From Conexibacter woesei DSM 14684 (GTDB taxonomy: Bacteria > Actinomycetota > Thermoleophilia > Solirubrobacterales > Solirubrobacteraceae), in the NCBI RefSeq assembly GCF_000025265.1, contig NC_013739.1, positions 1,178,001-1,242,000 of the forward strand: a stretch of 64,000 nucleotides of DNA, given 5' to 3'. The position numbers and the translations under genes are program-made. The notes beneath the pieces are model-generated. The model made no database searches and was not told the DNA's origin. It worked only from the letters and a program-made list of their open reading frames with translations. Positions 7,077 to 15,769 of this stretch are shown here, piece after piece (position 1 is the first letter of the stretch; each line of letters opens with the position of its first letter).

Positions 7077-9932
7077 GTGGACACTGACGCGCCCGACACG
7101 CTGCTGGAGCGCCGTGACGAGCTGGCGGCGCTGCGCGCGGCGCTCGCGCAGGCGCGGGCGGGACGCGGCGGCGTGACGATCGTGGAGGCGCCCGCGGGCC
7201 TCGGCAAGACGAGCCTGCTGCGCGCCGCCGCCGAGCTCGCCGTCGCGGACGGCTTCACCTGCCTGCGCGCCCGCGCGACCGTGCTCGAGCGCGACTTCGC
7301 CTACGGCTGCGTGCGGCAGCTGCTCGAACCGACCGTCGCGCGCGCCGCGGAGGAGCGGCGCGCGGCGCTGTTCACGGGCGCGGCCGGGCAGGCGGCGCCG
7401 CTGTTCGCGCCGGTGGCGGGCGGCGAGACCGCCTCCGCCGTGGGCGGCGACGCGGCGATGCTGCACGGGCTCTACTGGCTGCTCGCCGACCTCGCCGAGG
7501 AAGGGCCGCTCGCGCTGCTGGTCGACGACGCGCACTGGGCCGACAGCGACTCGTTGCGCTTCCTCGCCTACCTCGCGCCGCGGCTCGACGGGCTCGCGCT
7601 CGCGGTCGTGCTCGGCAGCCGCCCCGGCGAGGGCGACACGGTCGAGCTGGCGCGCCTCGCCGCCGCCCCCGAGGCGACGACCGTCCGCCCGCGGCCGCTG
7701 AGCGAGGCAGCGACCGCGACGCTGTGCGAGCGCCGCCTCGGCGGTCCGGTCGCGCCGGCGTTCGCCGCCGCCTGCCGCGAGGCGACGGGCGGCAACCCTT
7801 TCTACGTCGAGGCGCTGCTGCGCGAGACGGCGGAGGCGGGGCTGCCGGCCGGCGGCGACGGCGCCGCGCGCGTCGCACGGCTCGGGCCGTCCGTCGTCGC
7901 CCAGGCGGTGCTGCTGCGCCTGTCCGAACAGCCGCCGGCCGCGACCGCGCTCGTGCGCGCGCTGGCGGTGCTCGGTGACGGCGCCGCGGTCGGCGAGGCG
8001 GCGCAGCTCGCGGAGCTGGGCGAGCAGGATGCCGCGAACGCGGCCGACCTGCTCGTCGCGCTCGGGCTGCTGCAGGCCGCTCCGCGGCTGGAGTTCGCGC
8101 ACCCGATCGTGCGCGAGGCGGTCTACGCCGACATCGGCGCGAGCGCCCGCGCCGTCGCGCACGCGCGGGCGGCCGCCGTGCTGGCCGAGCGCGGCGCCGC
8201 CGACGAACGGATCGCCGCGCAGGTCGCGGCGGCCGAGCCGGCCGGCGACGCGGCGCGCGTCGCGCTGCTGCTGCGCGTCGCGGACGACGCGCTCGCGCGC
8301 GGTGCGCCGGCCGCGGCCGGCGCGTGGCTGCGGCGCGCGCTGGCGGAGCCGCCGCGGGAGCCGCAGCGGACCGAGGTGCTGCTCGGACTCGGGCTCGCCG
8401 AGCACCGCGTCGGCGCGCCGGCGGCGGTCGAGCACCTGGCCGCCGCGAGCGCGACGCTGAACGAGCCGGCGCAGCTCGCGACCGCCGTGCGCCAGCTCGC
8501 CAACGCGCTGACCGTGGCGGGCGAGGCCGATCGCGCGGTCGCGGCGCTGACGTCGGCGATCGAGGTCATCGAGCCGCAGGACCGCGAGCTGGCGCTGCTG
8601 CTGGAGGCGGAGCTCGCCTCGCACGCCTTGCAGGCGAGCCCGGCGGCCGCCGCACCGGTCCGCAGACGACTCGAACGGCTCGCCGTGCTCGACGGCGGCA
8701 CCGCGCGCGAGCGGCTCGTGCTCGCGAGCGTCGCCTTCCAGCGGGCGCGCGCGGCCGACTCGGCGGACGCGGCGGCGGCGCTGCTGGAGGGCGTGCTGCG
8801 CGGCGGGCTGCTCGACGCGCCGGGGCTCGACATGGTCGGCCCGTTCTACGACGTCGTGATCGGGCTGCTCGCGACCGACGCGCTCGACCTCGTCGCCGAA
8901 CAGCTCGAGCGCGCGCTGGCGGACGCGCACGTGCGCGCGACGATCCCGGCGACCGCTTACCTGACCGGCCGCCGCGGCTGGGTCGCGCTGCGGCGCGGCG
9001 ACGTCAGCCGCGCCGAGGCCGACGGGCGCACCGCCGTCGAGCTGCTGCGCGGCCACGGGATCGGCCTCGGGCTGCCGTTCGCCACCGCGCTGCTCGTCCA
9101 GGCGCTCGTCGAGGGCGGAGAGCTGGAGCAGGCGCGGCGGGCGTCGGACGCAGCCGGCGCGCTGGCCGACGGCGATCCCGCCGCCGGGATCCCGCCGGGG
9201 CTGACGAGCAACTTCCTGCTGGAGGCGCGCGCCTCGCTGCTGCTCGCGTCGCGGCGCCCAGAGGAGGCGCTCGCCGCGCTGCGCGAGTTCGGCCGGCGCG
9301 ACGAGCTGTGGGGCGGCGCCAACCCGCTCGCCTCCCGCTGGCGCGCTCGCGCGGCGCTCGCGCTGACGGCGCTCGGCGAACGCGACGAGGCGGTCGCGCT
9401 CGCCGCGGAGGATCTGGAGCGCGCACGCCGTTGGGGCGCGGCGAGCGGGATCGGGACCGCGCTGCGGGCGCTCGCGCTGGCCGGCGACGGCGGCGAGGCG
9501 GCGCCGCGGCTGCGTGAGGCGGTCGCCGCGCTGGAGCGCGCGCCGGCGCGACTGGAGCACGCCCGTGCGCTCGTCGACCTGGGCGCCGCGCTGCGGCGCG
9601 GCAACCAGCGCGCGCAGGCGCGCACGGCGCTCGAGCAGGGCGTCGCGCTCGCCGCTCGGCTCGGCGCGCGCGAGCTGGCCGAGCGCGGACGCACCGAGCT
9701 GCGTGCGGCCGGCGGTCGCAGCAGCGACCCGCATGGCCACGGCGTCGAGCAGCTGACCGCCGCCGAGCGGCGCGTCGCGGAGCTGGCGGCGGGCGGGCGC
9801 AGCAACCCCGAGATCGCGCAGGAGCTGTTCGTGACGCGCAAGACGGTCGAGACGCACCTCGGCCACGTCTACCGCAAGCTCGACGTTGCCGGCCGCGGCG
9901 ACCTCGCGGCGCTGCTGACCGAGCCGGGCTGA
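7077..9932 (+). CDS. LuxR-family regulator with AAA-type ATPase (LAL family)
   Basis: 951 residues, the usual size for LALs. Walker A is at about 38-46 (APAGLGKTS), Walker B-like LALLVDDAHWAD follows, then a long alpha-helical TPR-like middle. The C-terminal LuxR helix-turn-helix covers about residues 890-945 (QLTAAERRVAELAAGG, NPEIAQELFVTRKTVETHL). LALs are large ATP-dependent activators, of which MalT is the model. The GTG start lies 3 bases after the stop of the MBL gene, suggesting coupling. The two palindromic promoters at 4490 and 9949 flank this gene and its partner and are likely targets (inference). The effector is unknown. Confidence 0.9.
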   Translation: MDTDAPDTLLERRDELAALRAALAQARAGRGGVTIVEAPAGLGKTSLLRAAAELAVADGFTCLRARATVLERDFAYGCVRQLLEPTVARAAEERRAALFTGAAGQAAPLFAPVAGGETASAVGGDAAMLHGLYWLLADLAEEGPLALLVDDAHWADSDSLRFLAYLAPRLDGLALAVVLGSRPGEGDTVELARLAAAPEATTVRPRPLSEAATATLCERRLGGPVAPAFAAACREATGGNPFYVEALLRETAEAGLPAGGDGAARVARLGPSVVAQAVLLRLSEQPPAATALVRALAVLGDGAAVGEAAQLAELGEQDAANAADLLVALGLLQAAPRLEFAHPIVREAVYADIGASARAVAHARAAAVLAERGAADERIAAQVAAAEPAGDAARVALLLRVADDALARGAPAAAGAWLRRALAEPPREPQRTEVLLGLGLAEHRVGAPAAVEHLAAASATLNEPAQLATAVRQLANALTVAGEADRAVAALTSAIEVIEPQDRELALLLEAELASHALQASPAAAAPVRRRLERLAVLDGGTARERLVLASVAFQRARAADSADAAAALLEGVLRGGLLDAPGLDMVGPFYDVVIGLLATDALDLVAEQLERALADAHVRATIPATAYLTGRRGWVALRRGDVSRAEADGRTAVELLRGHGIGLGLPFATALLVQALVEGGELEQARRASDAAGALADGDPAAGIPPGLTSNFLLEARASLLLASRRPEEALAALREFGRRDELWGGANPLASRWRARAALALTALGERDEAVALAAEDLERARRWGAASGIGTALRALALAGDGGEAAPRLREAVAALERAPARLEHARALVDLGAALRRGNQRAQARTALEQGVALAARLGARELAERGRTELRAAGGRSSDPHGHGVEQLTAAERRVAELAAGGRSNPEIAQELFVTRKTVETHLGHVYRKLDVAGRGDLAALLTEPG

Positions 9933-9948
9933 CGTTCAGGGACCGATC

Positions 9949-9992
9949 TCGGGGTGCTCCCCGACGCGCGCGGGGCGGGGCGGATCTAGCGT
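9949..9992 (+). promoter_or_regulatory. Promoter with palindromic operator (copy B), leaderless start
   Basis: The palindrome TCGGGG-TGCT-CCCCGA (9949-9964) runs into CGACGCGC (ending 9969); 17 bases later is TAGCGT (9987-9992), seven bases before the ATG at 10000. Same design and spacing as the copy before the MFS gene. The operator lies just after the LAL gene stop. Confidence 0.6.
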
Positions 9993-9999
9993 CCTGCAC

Positions 10000-10206
10000 A
10001 TGGACGAGGACACCGCCGCCACCGCCGACCGCGTGCTCGTCGTGCAGCTGGAGCTGCACCTCGACCGGCAGCCGTTGACCGGCCGTCTGCGCCGCGCGGG
10101 CGGCGCCGAGCACGCGTTCGTCGGCTGGCTGGGGTTCCTCGAGGCGCTGCGCCGCGTGGACGGCGCCGCCGACGCCGACGACCCGAACGACAGGAGGCAG
10201 CGATGA
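10000..10206 (+). CDS. Small hypothetical protein (68 aa)
   Basis: 68 residues: an acidic start, a predicted beta section (DRVLVVQLELHLDRQPLTGRLR), then GGAEHAFVGWLGFLEALRRVD and a charged tail. No family is recognised with certainty. The pattern of a beta strand followed by 'GxL..F.GWLxxxxALxxxR' resembles small actinobacterial proteins encoded beside regulated membrane-protein genes. A -10 box seven bases before the ATG points to a leaderless mRNA. Its stop overlaps the start of the next gene (ATGA). The shared operator upstream suggests it is an induced product, perhaps a small regulator or partner of the membrane protein. Confidence 0.6.
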   Translation: MDEDTAATADRVLVVQLELHLDRQPLTGRLRRAGGAEHAFVGWLGFLEALRRVDGAADADDPNDRRQR

Positions 10207-10763
10207 GCAGCCAGACGACGATCGACGCCCGCCCGGAAGCCGCGCCGGCGGTGGTCATGCACACGACGCGCGACGGCCTCGTGCTCGGCGGCGCGACCGT
10301 CGCGATGGGGCTGCTGGCCGGCCTCTTCTACAGCTACGCGGTCTCCGTGATGCCGGGCCTGCACGGCGCGGCCGACCTGACGGTCGTGGACGCGATGCAG
10401 AACGTCAACCGCGCGATCGAGAACCCGGTCTTCTTCGCGACCTTCCTCGGCGGCCCGGCGCTGGCGTTGTGGGCGCTGGTCGACGAGCGCCGCCGCGGCA
10501 CGCGCGCCGGCACCCGCTGGGTCGCCGCCGGCGCCGGGCTCGCGGTCGCCACGCTCGCGATCACGTTCGCGTTCAACATCCCGCTCAACGACGCGCTCGA
10601 CGCCGCCGGCGATCCGTCGAGAATCGCCGACGTGGCGAAGGTGCGCGACGACTTCGAGACGCCGTGGGTGATCTGGAACGTCGTCCGCACGGTCACGGTG
10701 GTCGCCTCGTTCGCCTGCCTCACGCGCGCGCTCTTCCTGCGCCCGCGCCGGCCCGCACGGTAG
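10203..10763 (+). CDS. DUF1772-like (anthrone-oxygenase-type) membrane protein
   Basis: 186 residues with four hydrophobic segments: LVLGGATVAMGLLAGLFY, ENPVFFATFLGGPALALWAL, WVAAGAGLAVATLAITFAF and VVRTVTVVASFACLTRAL. 'LLAGLFYSYAVSVMPGL', 'DAMQNVNRAIENPVFF' and 'NIPLNDAL' are the hallmarks of DUF1772, a family that includes anthrone oxygenase. It may act as a membrane-bound oxygenase or a small stress-induced protein; the function is unproven. AGGAGG lies 6 bases before the ATG, and the start overlaps the stop of the 68-residue gene, so both are one operon. Confidence 0.8.
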   Translation: MSSQTTIDARPEAAPAVVMHTTRDGLVLGGATVAMGLLAGLFYSYAVSVMPGLHGAADLTVVDAMQNVNRAIENPVFFATFLGGPALALWALVDERRRGTRAGTRWVAAGAGLAVATLAITFAFNIPLNDALDAAGDPSRIADVAKVRDDFETPWVIWNVVRTVTVVASFACLTRALFLRPRRPAR

Positions 10764-10854
10764 GACCGGCGTGGCGGCGGTCCGGCGAGGCTAGGTTTGC
10801 GGGCGCAGCCGCGGCGCGCAGGCACGCGGGAGACCCCGGGCGACGGAGGAATCG

Positions 10855-12744
10855 ATGGCTGACGGAATCGGCGCAGCGTCCTCGCAGGTGGCGGCGGCGA
10901 ACGACGCGCTGCGGCGCGAGCTGCCGTTCGGGGACCGCGAGGACTTCGAGGACGCGCGGCGCGGCTTCGTCGCGACGAGCGATCCGCTGCGGATCGAGGC
11001 GGCCGACGGCCGCACGATCTGGGACATGGAGCGGTACGCCTTCACGCACGGCGACGCGCCGCCGACGGCGAACCCGAGCCTCTGGCGTCAGGCGCAGCTG
11101 CTGAGCATCCATGGCCTGTTCGAGGTCGCGCCCGGCTTCTACCAGGTACGCGGCTTCGATCTCTCCAACATGCACCTGATAGAGGGCGAGACGGGCGTGA
11201 TCGTCTCCGACCCGCTGATCTCGACCGAGGCGGCGGCCGCCGCGCTCGCGCTCTACCGAGCGCATCGCGGCGACCGTCCGGTCACCGGCCTGATCTACAG
11301 CCACAGCCACATCGACCACTTCGGCGGCTCGCGCGGCATCCTCTCCGACGAGCAGGTCGCCGCCGGACGCGTGCCGGTGATCGCGCCGTCGGGCTTCCTC
11401 GAGCACGCCGTCAGCGAGAACGTCTACGCCGGCACCGCGATGGGCCGCCGCGCCGGATACATGTTCGGCGCGCTGCTCGAACCGGGCCCCGCCGGCCAGC
11501 TGACCGCCGGGCTCGGCCCGACCACCTCGACCGGCACCGTGACGCTGATCCCGCCGACGCAGCACGTCGTCGAGACCGGGCAGGAGGAGGTCGTCGACGG
11601 CGTCCGCTTCGTCTTCCAGCTCACGCCCGGCACCGAAGCCCCGTCGGAGATGAACTTCTACTTCCCCGACCACAAGGTCCTGTTCGTCGCGGAGAACGCG
11701 AGCCACACGCTCCACAACACCCTCACGCTGCGCGGCGCGCTGGTGCGCGACCCGCGCATCTGGGCGCACTACCTGAACGAGACGATCGAGCGGTTCGGGC
11801 GCGACGCGGACGTGCTGTTCGCCTGCCACCACTGGCCGCGCTGGGGGACCGAGCGGATCGTCGACTACCTCTCCAAGCAACGCGACCTGTACGGCTACCT
11901 GCACGACCAGACGCTGCGCCTGCTCAACCAGGGCTGGACGGGGATCGAGATCGCCGAGCGGTTCGAGCTGCCGCCGAGCCTCGACCAGGCGTGGCACTGT
12001 CGCGGCTACTACGGGTCCGTCAGTCATAACGTCAAGGCGGTCTACCAGCGCTACATGGGCTGGTTCGACGGCAACCCTGCGCACCTGTGGGAGCACACGA
12101 CGACGGAGGCGTCCACGCGCTACGTCGACTTCATGGGCGGCGCCGAGGCGGTGCTCGCGAAGGCGCGCGAGTCGTTCGACGCCGGCGACTTCCGCTGGGT
12201 CGCCCAGGTCGTCAACCACGTCGTCTTCGCCGAGCCGGACAACCGCGCGGCGAAGGAGCTGCAGGCCGCGGCGCTGGAGCAGCTCGGCTACGGCGCCGAG
12301 AACGGCACCTGGCGCAACTTCTTCCTGACCGGCGCCAAGGAGCTGCGCGAGGGGACGCTCGGCACGCCGACGACGACCGTCGCCGCCGACATCATCGTCC
12401 ACCTCTCGCTCGATCAGCTGCTCGACTCGCTCGCGATCCGCCTCGACGGGCCGCGGGCGTGGAACGAACGGATCGTGATCAACTGGACGGTCGGCGAGCA
12501 GACGTGCGTGACGCGGCTGGAGAACGGCGTCCTGAGCCATCTGCTCGACCGGCACGCCGACGCGCCCGACGCGACGATCGAGATCCCGCGCGCGGGGCTG
12601 GACAAGATCCTGCTCGGCGTCGCGAGCCCGGCGGACCTCGTCGCCGCCGGCGAGCTGCGAATCGGCGGAGATGCGTCGGCGCTCGTGACGCTGCTCGGTC
12701 TCTTCGACGCGCCCGACCCGGACTTCGCGATCGTCACGCCCTGA
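10855..12744 (+). CDS. Alkylsulfatase-like metallo-beta-lactamase protein (SdsA1/BDS1 type)
   Basis: 629 residues, the length of linear alkylsulfatases. The zinc motif is SHSHIDHFGG (H150, H152, D154, H155). Further expected ligands are the Glu of TPGTEAPSEMNF, the Glu/His of FVAENASHTLHN and the His of CHHWPRWG. A helical dimerisation domain follows, then a C-terminal SCP2-like domain (from about residue 500) that may bind the alkyl chain. The family hydrolyses primary or secondary alkyl sulfates such as SDS to alcohol and sulfate. No signal peptide is seen, unlike some secreted homologues. GGAGGA lies 5 bases before the ATG. Confidence 0.9.
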   Translation: MADGIGAASSQVAAANDALRRELPFGDREDFEDARRGFVATSDPLRIEAADGRTIWDMERYAFTHGDAPPTANPSLWRQAQLLSIHGLFEVAPGFYQVRGFDLSNMHLIEGETGVIVSDPLISTEAAAAALALYRAHRGDRPVTGLIYSHSHIDHFGGSRGILSDEQVAAGRVPVIAPSGFLEHAVSENVYAGTAMGRRAGYMFGALLEPGPAGQLTAGLGPTTSTGTVTLIPPTQHVVETGQEEVVDGVRFVFQLTPGTEAPSEMNFYFPDHKVLFVAENASHTLHNTLTLRGALVRDPRIWAHYLNETIERFGRDADVLFACHHWPRWGTERIVDYLSKQRDLYGYLHDQTLRLLNQGWTGIEIAERFELPPSLDQAWHCRGYYGSVSHNVKAVYQRYMGWFDGNPAHLWEHTTTEASTRYVDFMGGAEAVLAKARESFDAGDFRWVAQVVNHVVFAEPDNRAAKELQAAALEQLGYGAENGTWRNFFLTGAKELREGTLGTPTTTVAADIIVHLSLDQLLDSLAIRLDGPRAWNERIVINWTVGEQTCVTRLENGVLSHLLDRHADAPDATIEIPRAGLDKILLGVASPADLVAAGELRIGGDASALVTLLGLFDAPDPDFAIVTP

Positions 12745-12746
12745 CC

Positions 12747-12768
12747 GGCCGCGTTTGCAAACGCCGCC
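12747..12768. promoter_or_regulatory. 14-bp perfect palindrome between two genes
   Basis: GCGTTTGCAAACGC (12751-12764) is a perfect palindrome, extended by GGC/GCC after one mismatch. It starts 2 bases after the alkylsulfatase stop and ends just before where the -35 box of TACGCT (12790-12795) would lie. It could be an operator of the downstream secreted-protein gene or a terminator; the lack of a loop favours an operator. Confidence 0.4.
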
Positions 12769-12850
12769 GTGTACCGAGTCGTCGCGCGGTACGCTATGCC
12801 TGATCGCGGCGGCGCGACGCGGCGACTACCGTACGGGGAGGACCACGGCT

Positions 12851-13342
12851 ATGACGGGGCGAGGCACAAGTGGATGGCGACGGGCCGCGTGCGCTGCGAG
12901 CGTTGCTGCCGCGGCGCTCGCGACGACAGTGGGACCCGGCGCAGGCGGCGCGACGGCGCAGCCGACCGCGAACGCGGCACGGACGCTCAACATCACCGAG
13001 GCGGTGAACCTGCGGCTGGTCAGAAAATCGGGCTCGACGCTGTACCAGCGCGGCACGGCGACGGGGACCCTGCCGGGCACCGTCACCGCCCGCTTCGAGG
13101 TCAGCGTGACACGGGTGACGGGCTCGGTGACGTTCTATCCGAGCAGCGGCGGCTCGCTGACGGTCAACGTCTCCGGGCGCCCGACCTCCGCCGGCACAGT
13201 CGCCGAGTTCTCCGGCACGATGGCGGTTCGCAGCGGCACCGGGCGCTACGCCCGCGCGGTCGGGAGCGGCACCTTCACCGGCAGCGTCAACCGCCGCTCG
13301 TGGGCGACGACCGTCAACGCGCGTGCGCGTCTGACCTACTGA
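12851..13342 (+). CDS. Secreted protein of unknown function
   Basis: 163 residues. A twin-basic start (GTSGWRR) precedes a hydrophobic Ala-rich signal peptide ending near GGATAQ. The mature part is a small beta-rich domain with 'SGTMAVRSGTGRYARAVGSGTFTGSV', a pattern seen in actinobacterial beta-barrel proteins of the DUF3224/allene-oxide-cyclase-like type (weak resemblance only). GGGGAGGA lies about 9 bases before this ATG, which decides the start over in-frame codons further upstream. The downstream gene overlaps its end. Confidence 0.7.
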   Translation: MTGRGTSGWRRAACAASVAAAALATTVGPGAGGATAQPTANAARTLNITEAVNLRLVRKSGSTLYQRGTATGTLPGTVTARFEVSVTRVTGSVTFYPSSGGSLTVNVSGRPTSAGTVAEFSGTMAVRSGTGRYARAVGSGTFTGSVNRRSWATTVNARARLTY

Positions 13343-14187
13343 GGCGGCCTCCCATCGGATCCTTCCAGCGCGCGCGTCGCGCCACGACTGCGCTGATCGC
13401 GACGCTCGTCGTCGTCAGCGCGGCACAGGCGGACGCCCGCGGCGCGCAGCCGCTGCGGCTGACTGCCGCGTTCGACCGCGACGCCGTGCTCGGCAGCACC
13501 ACCCCGCTGCACCTCGGCCTGCGCGTCGACCTGAGATCGCGGCCGTCGCCGGTCGCCCGGATCGCGATGCGCTATCCGCGGAGCCTCGGCGTGACGACGA
13601 GCGGCCTCGGGCTCGCGGCGTGCCACCGCACGCTGGCCGAGTTCACCGAGGTCGTGATCGACGGCCTCGGTCTCGCCGGCTGCCCGCGCAACTCGGTGAT
13701 GGCGCGCGGCCGGGCGCTCGGCGAGGTCCGTCTGGGCGGGGAGCCCGTCTTCCGCGAGGAGGGAACCGTCACCGTGCTGGCGGGCCCGATTCACGAGGGA
13801 CGTATGGGGCTCGTAGGGATGGTCGACGGTCTGCACCCGGTCGGTGCGAAGCTCGTCTACGAGGGCCAGGTGCTTCCGGCCGCGTGGCCGTACGGCGGGG
13901 CGCTCACGATCGGCGTGCGCCAGCTGCCTGCTCGCTACGAGGCCGAGATCGCGCTCGACGCGATCACGTTCTCCGTCGGCTCGGACGACATCCTCTACCA
14001 CGAGCGCGTCGGCGGCCGTACCGTCGCCTACCGCCCCGGCGGGCTGCTGCTGCCGGACCGCTGCCCGCGCGGCGGGTTCCCGTTCGACGCCGCCGTCACG
14101 TTTCTCGACGGCGGGCATGAGCGGGCGGCGGTGCGGGTGCCGTGCCCGCGCAGACGAGGTCGGTCTCCCGCCGCTGCCGATGGCTGA
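13300..14187 (+). CDS. Secreted protein of unknown function (start uncertain)
   Basis: A clear coding frame with a signal peptide (RARRATTALIATLVVVSAAQADA) followed by a beta-rich mature protein of about 250 residues with four or more cysteines (AACHRTL, LAGCPRN, DRCPRGG, VPCPRR), so disulfides are likely. No ATG precedes the signal peptide. The nearest standard start is a GTG at 13300 inside the previous gene, which gives an unusually long 20-residue N-terminal region; a non-standard start nearer 13357, or a sequence error, is possible. No family is recognised. It overlaps the GNAT gene by 8 bases at its 3' end, so both are probably cotranscribed with the upstream secreted protein. Confidence 0.65.
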   Translation: MGDDRQRACASDLLRRPPIGSFQRARRATTALIATLVVVSAAQADARGAQPLRLTAAFDRDAVLGSTTPLHLGLRVDLRSRPSPVARIAMRYPRSLGVTTSGLGLAACHRTLAEFTEVVIDGLGLAGCPRNSVMARGRALGEVRLGGEPVFREEGTVTVLAGPIHEGRMGLVGMVDGLHPVGAKLVYEGQVLPAAWPYGGALTIGVRQLPARYEAEIALDAITFSVGSDDILYHERVGGRTVAYRPGGLLLPDRCPRGGFPFDAAVTFLDGGHERAAVRVPCPRRRGRSPAAADG

Positions 14188-14683
14188 TCCGCTGCGCGGA
14201 GAGCTCGTGACGTTGCGCGTCGCCGGCGAGCGGGACGTCGCCGCGCTGTTGGCGATCGTCAGCGAGCCGGTCGTCGCGCAGCGTTGGGGCGAGCACGACG
14301 AGGAGCGTGTGCGAGAGGACCTGATCGGCGACGACGCCTGCTTCGCGATCGTCGCCGACGGCGAGGTCGTGGGCTGGATCGGCGCCGACGAGGAGGACGA
14401 CCCCGACTACAGACACGTCGGCATCGACCTGTTCCTGACGGCGCGCCTGCACTCGCGCGGCCTCGGCCGCGACGCGATCCGGGCGCTCGTTCGCCACTAC
14501 GCCGATCGCGGCCACCACCGCTTCACGATCGACCCGGCCGCCGACAACGAGCCGGCGATCCGCGCCTACACGGCGGTCGGCTTCAAGCCGGTCGGGCGGA
14601 TGCGCGCCTACGAGCGCGCTCCCGACGGCAGCTGGCACGACGGCCTGCTGATGGACCTGCTGATCGACGAGCTGGTCGAGTAG
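14180..14683 (+). CDS. GNAT-family N-acetyltransferase (AAC(6')-like)
   Basis: 167 residues with the GNAT fold: beta1 'LVTLRVAGERDVAALLAIVSEPVVAQRWG', core 'CFAIVADGEVVGWIGAD', the acetyl-CoA loop 'LHSRGLGRDAIRALV' (R/QxxGxG/A site) and the C-terminal 'DPAADNEPAIRAYTAVGFKPVGRMRAYER'. The order and the 'VGIDLFL' strand resemble aminoglycoside 6'-acetyltransferases, but resistance cannot be concluded; most relatives have unknown small-molecule or peptide substrates. The start overlaps the previous gene. The IS481 element lies 50 bases downstream. Confidence 0.82.
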   Translation: MADPLRGELVTLRVAGERDVAALLAIVSEPVVAQRWGEHDEERVREDLIGDDACFAIVADGEVVGWIGADEEDDPDYRHVGIDLFLTARLHSRGLGRDAIRALVRHYADRGHHRFTIDPAADNEPAIRAYTAVGFKPVGRMRAYERAPDGSWHDGLLMDLLIDELVE

Positions 14684-14727
14684 GCCGGCGTCGGCGCGGG
14701 CTCGCCCGCGGCCCGGAGGTGCCGCGC

Positions 14728-14733
14728 GCTAGC
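14728..14733. repeat. Target site duplication of IS481-type element, left copy (GCTAGC)
   Basis: GCTAGC flanks the element on the left and is repeated at 15770-15775. It fits the NCTAGN target reported for IS481. Confidence 0.85.
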
Positions 14734-15769
14734 TGTAGTTCCTGAGGAGGTTGTTCATCCGGGCCTCCTTGGAGGCTGACAGGTGCTCAAGCCAGTCAGT
14801 CCCAAGGAGGACACCGGATGAAGTTGCACGCTAACGCGCCTCTCGGCCCGAAGGGCCGTGAGCGGATGGTGCTTCGGGTGGTCGAGCAGGGGTGGTCGAT
14901 CGCGGAGGCCGCGCAAGCGGCCGGAGTGAGCGACCGCACCTGCTCGAAGTGGATCGGCCGCTACCGGGCCGAGGGCTCGATGGGGTTGGTCGACCGGGCC
15001 TCGACCCCGAAGCGCAGCCCGACGCGCACGCCCGAGGACCGGGTCCAGTTGATCGCTGCGTTGCGCCGGTTGCGGATGACCGCTGCCGAGATCGCCCTCT
15101 GCCTGGGAATGGCGCTTTCGACCGTCTCAGCGGTCCTGCGGCGGATCAATCTCGGCAAGCGCTCTCGGCTGGACCCGCCCGAGCCACCCAACCGCTACGA
15201 GCGAGCCCGACCGGGCGAGCTGTTGCACATCGACGTCAAGAAGCTCGGCCGCATCCATGGCGGCGCCGGGCACCGCGTCACCGGCCGCAAGAGCGGGATG
15301 CATCGCGCGCGAGGGGCGGGCTGGGACTACGTTCACGTCTGCGTCGACGACGCGACTCGCCTGGCCTACGTCGAGGTCTTGCCCGACGAAAGAGGAACGA
15401 CGGTCGCTGGGTTCTTGCGCCGCGCGATCCGCCACTATCGCCGCCACGGAATCACCGTCGAGCGCGTGATGACCGACAACGGCTCGGGCTACCGATCAAC
15501 GCTGCACGCGATCGCTTGCCGTCTTCAAGGCGTCCGACACCTCCGCACCCGGCCCTACCGGCCCCGCACCAACGGAAAAGCTGAGCGGTTCATCCGCACG
15601 ATGATCGAGGGCTGGGCCTACGGCGCGATCTACGCCTCAAGCGCAGAACGCACCGCAGCCCTTGACGGCTGGCTCTTCACCTACAACCATCGCCGCCCAC
15701 ACGGCTCCCTCAGCCACAAGCCCCCGGCAGCCCGCCTCCGCGAGCTGAACAACCTCCCTAGCTCTTACA
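14734..15769 (+). mobile_element. Complete IS481-family insertion sequence, 1036 bp
   Basis: Ends are 5'-TGTAG and TTACA-3', with imperfect terminal inverted repeats (14734-14757 and 15746-15769; 18 of 24 bases match, including the block GGAGGTTGTTCA). The element is flanked by a 6-base duplication GCTAGC and holds a single intact transposase gene, so it looks recent and potentially active. It landed on the CTAG that forms the stop codon of the membrane-protein gene on the minus strand; the duplication restores that stop. Confidence 0.9.

Noticed and set aside
5676-9866. Very long minus-strand open frame (about 1400 codons) opposite the MBL and LAL genes
   Set aside because: Its composition is Arg/Gly/Ala noise with no domain; it mirrors the third-position GC bias of the real plus-strand genes, which have clear motifs.
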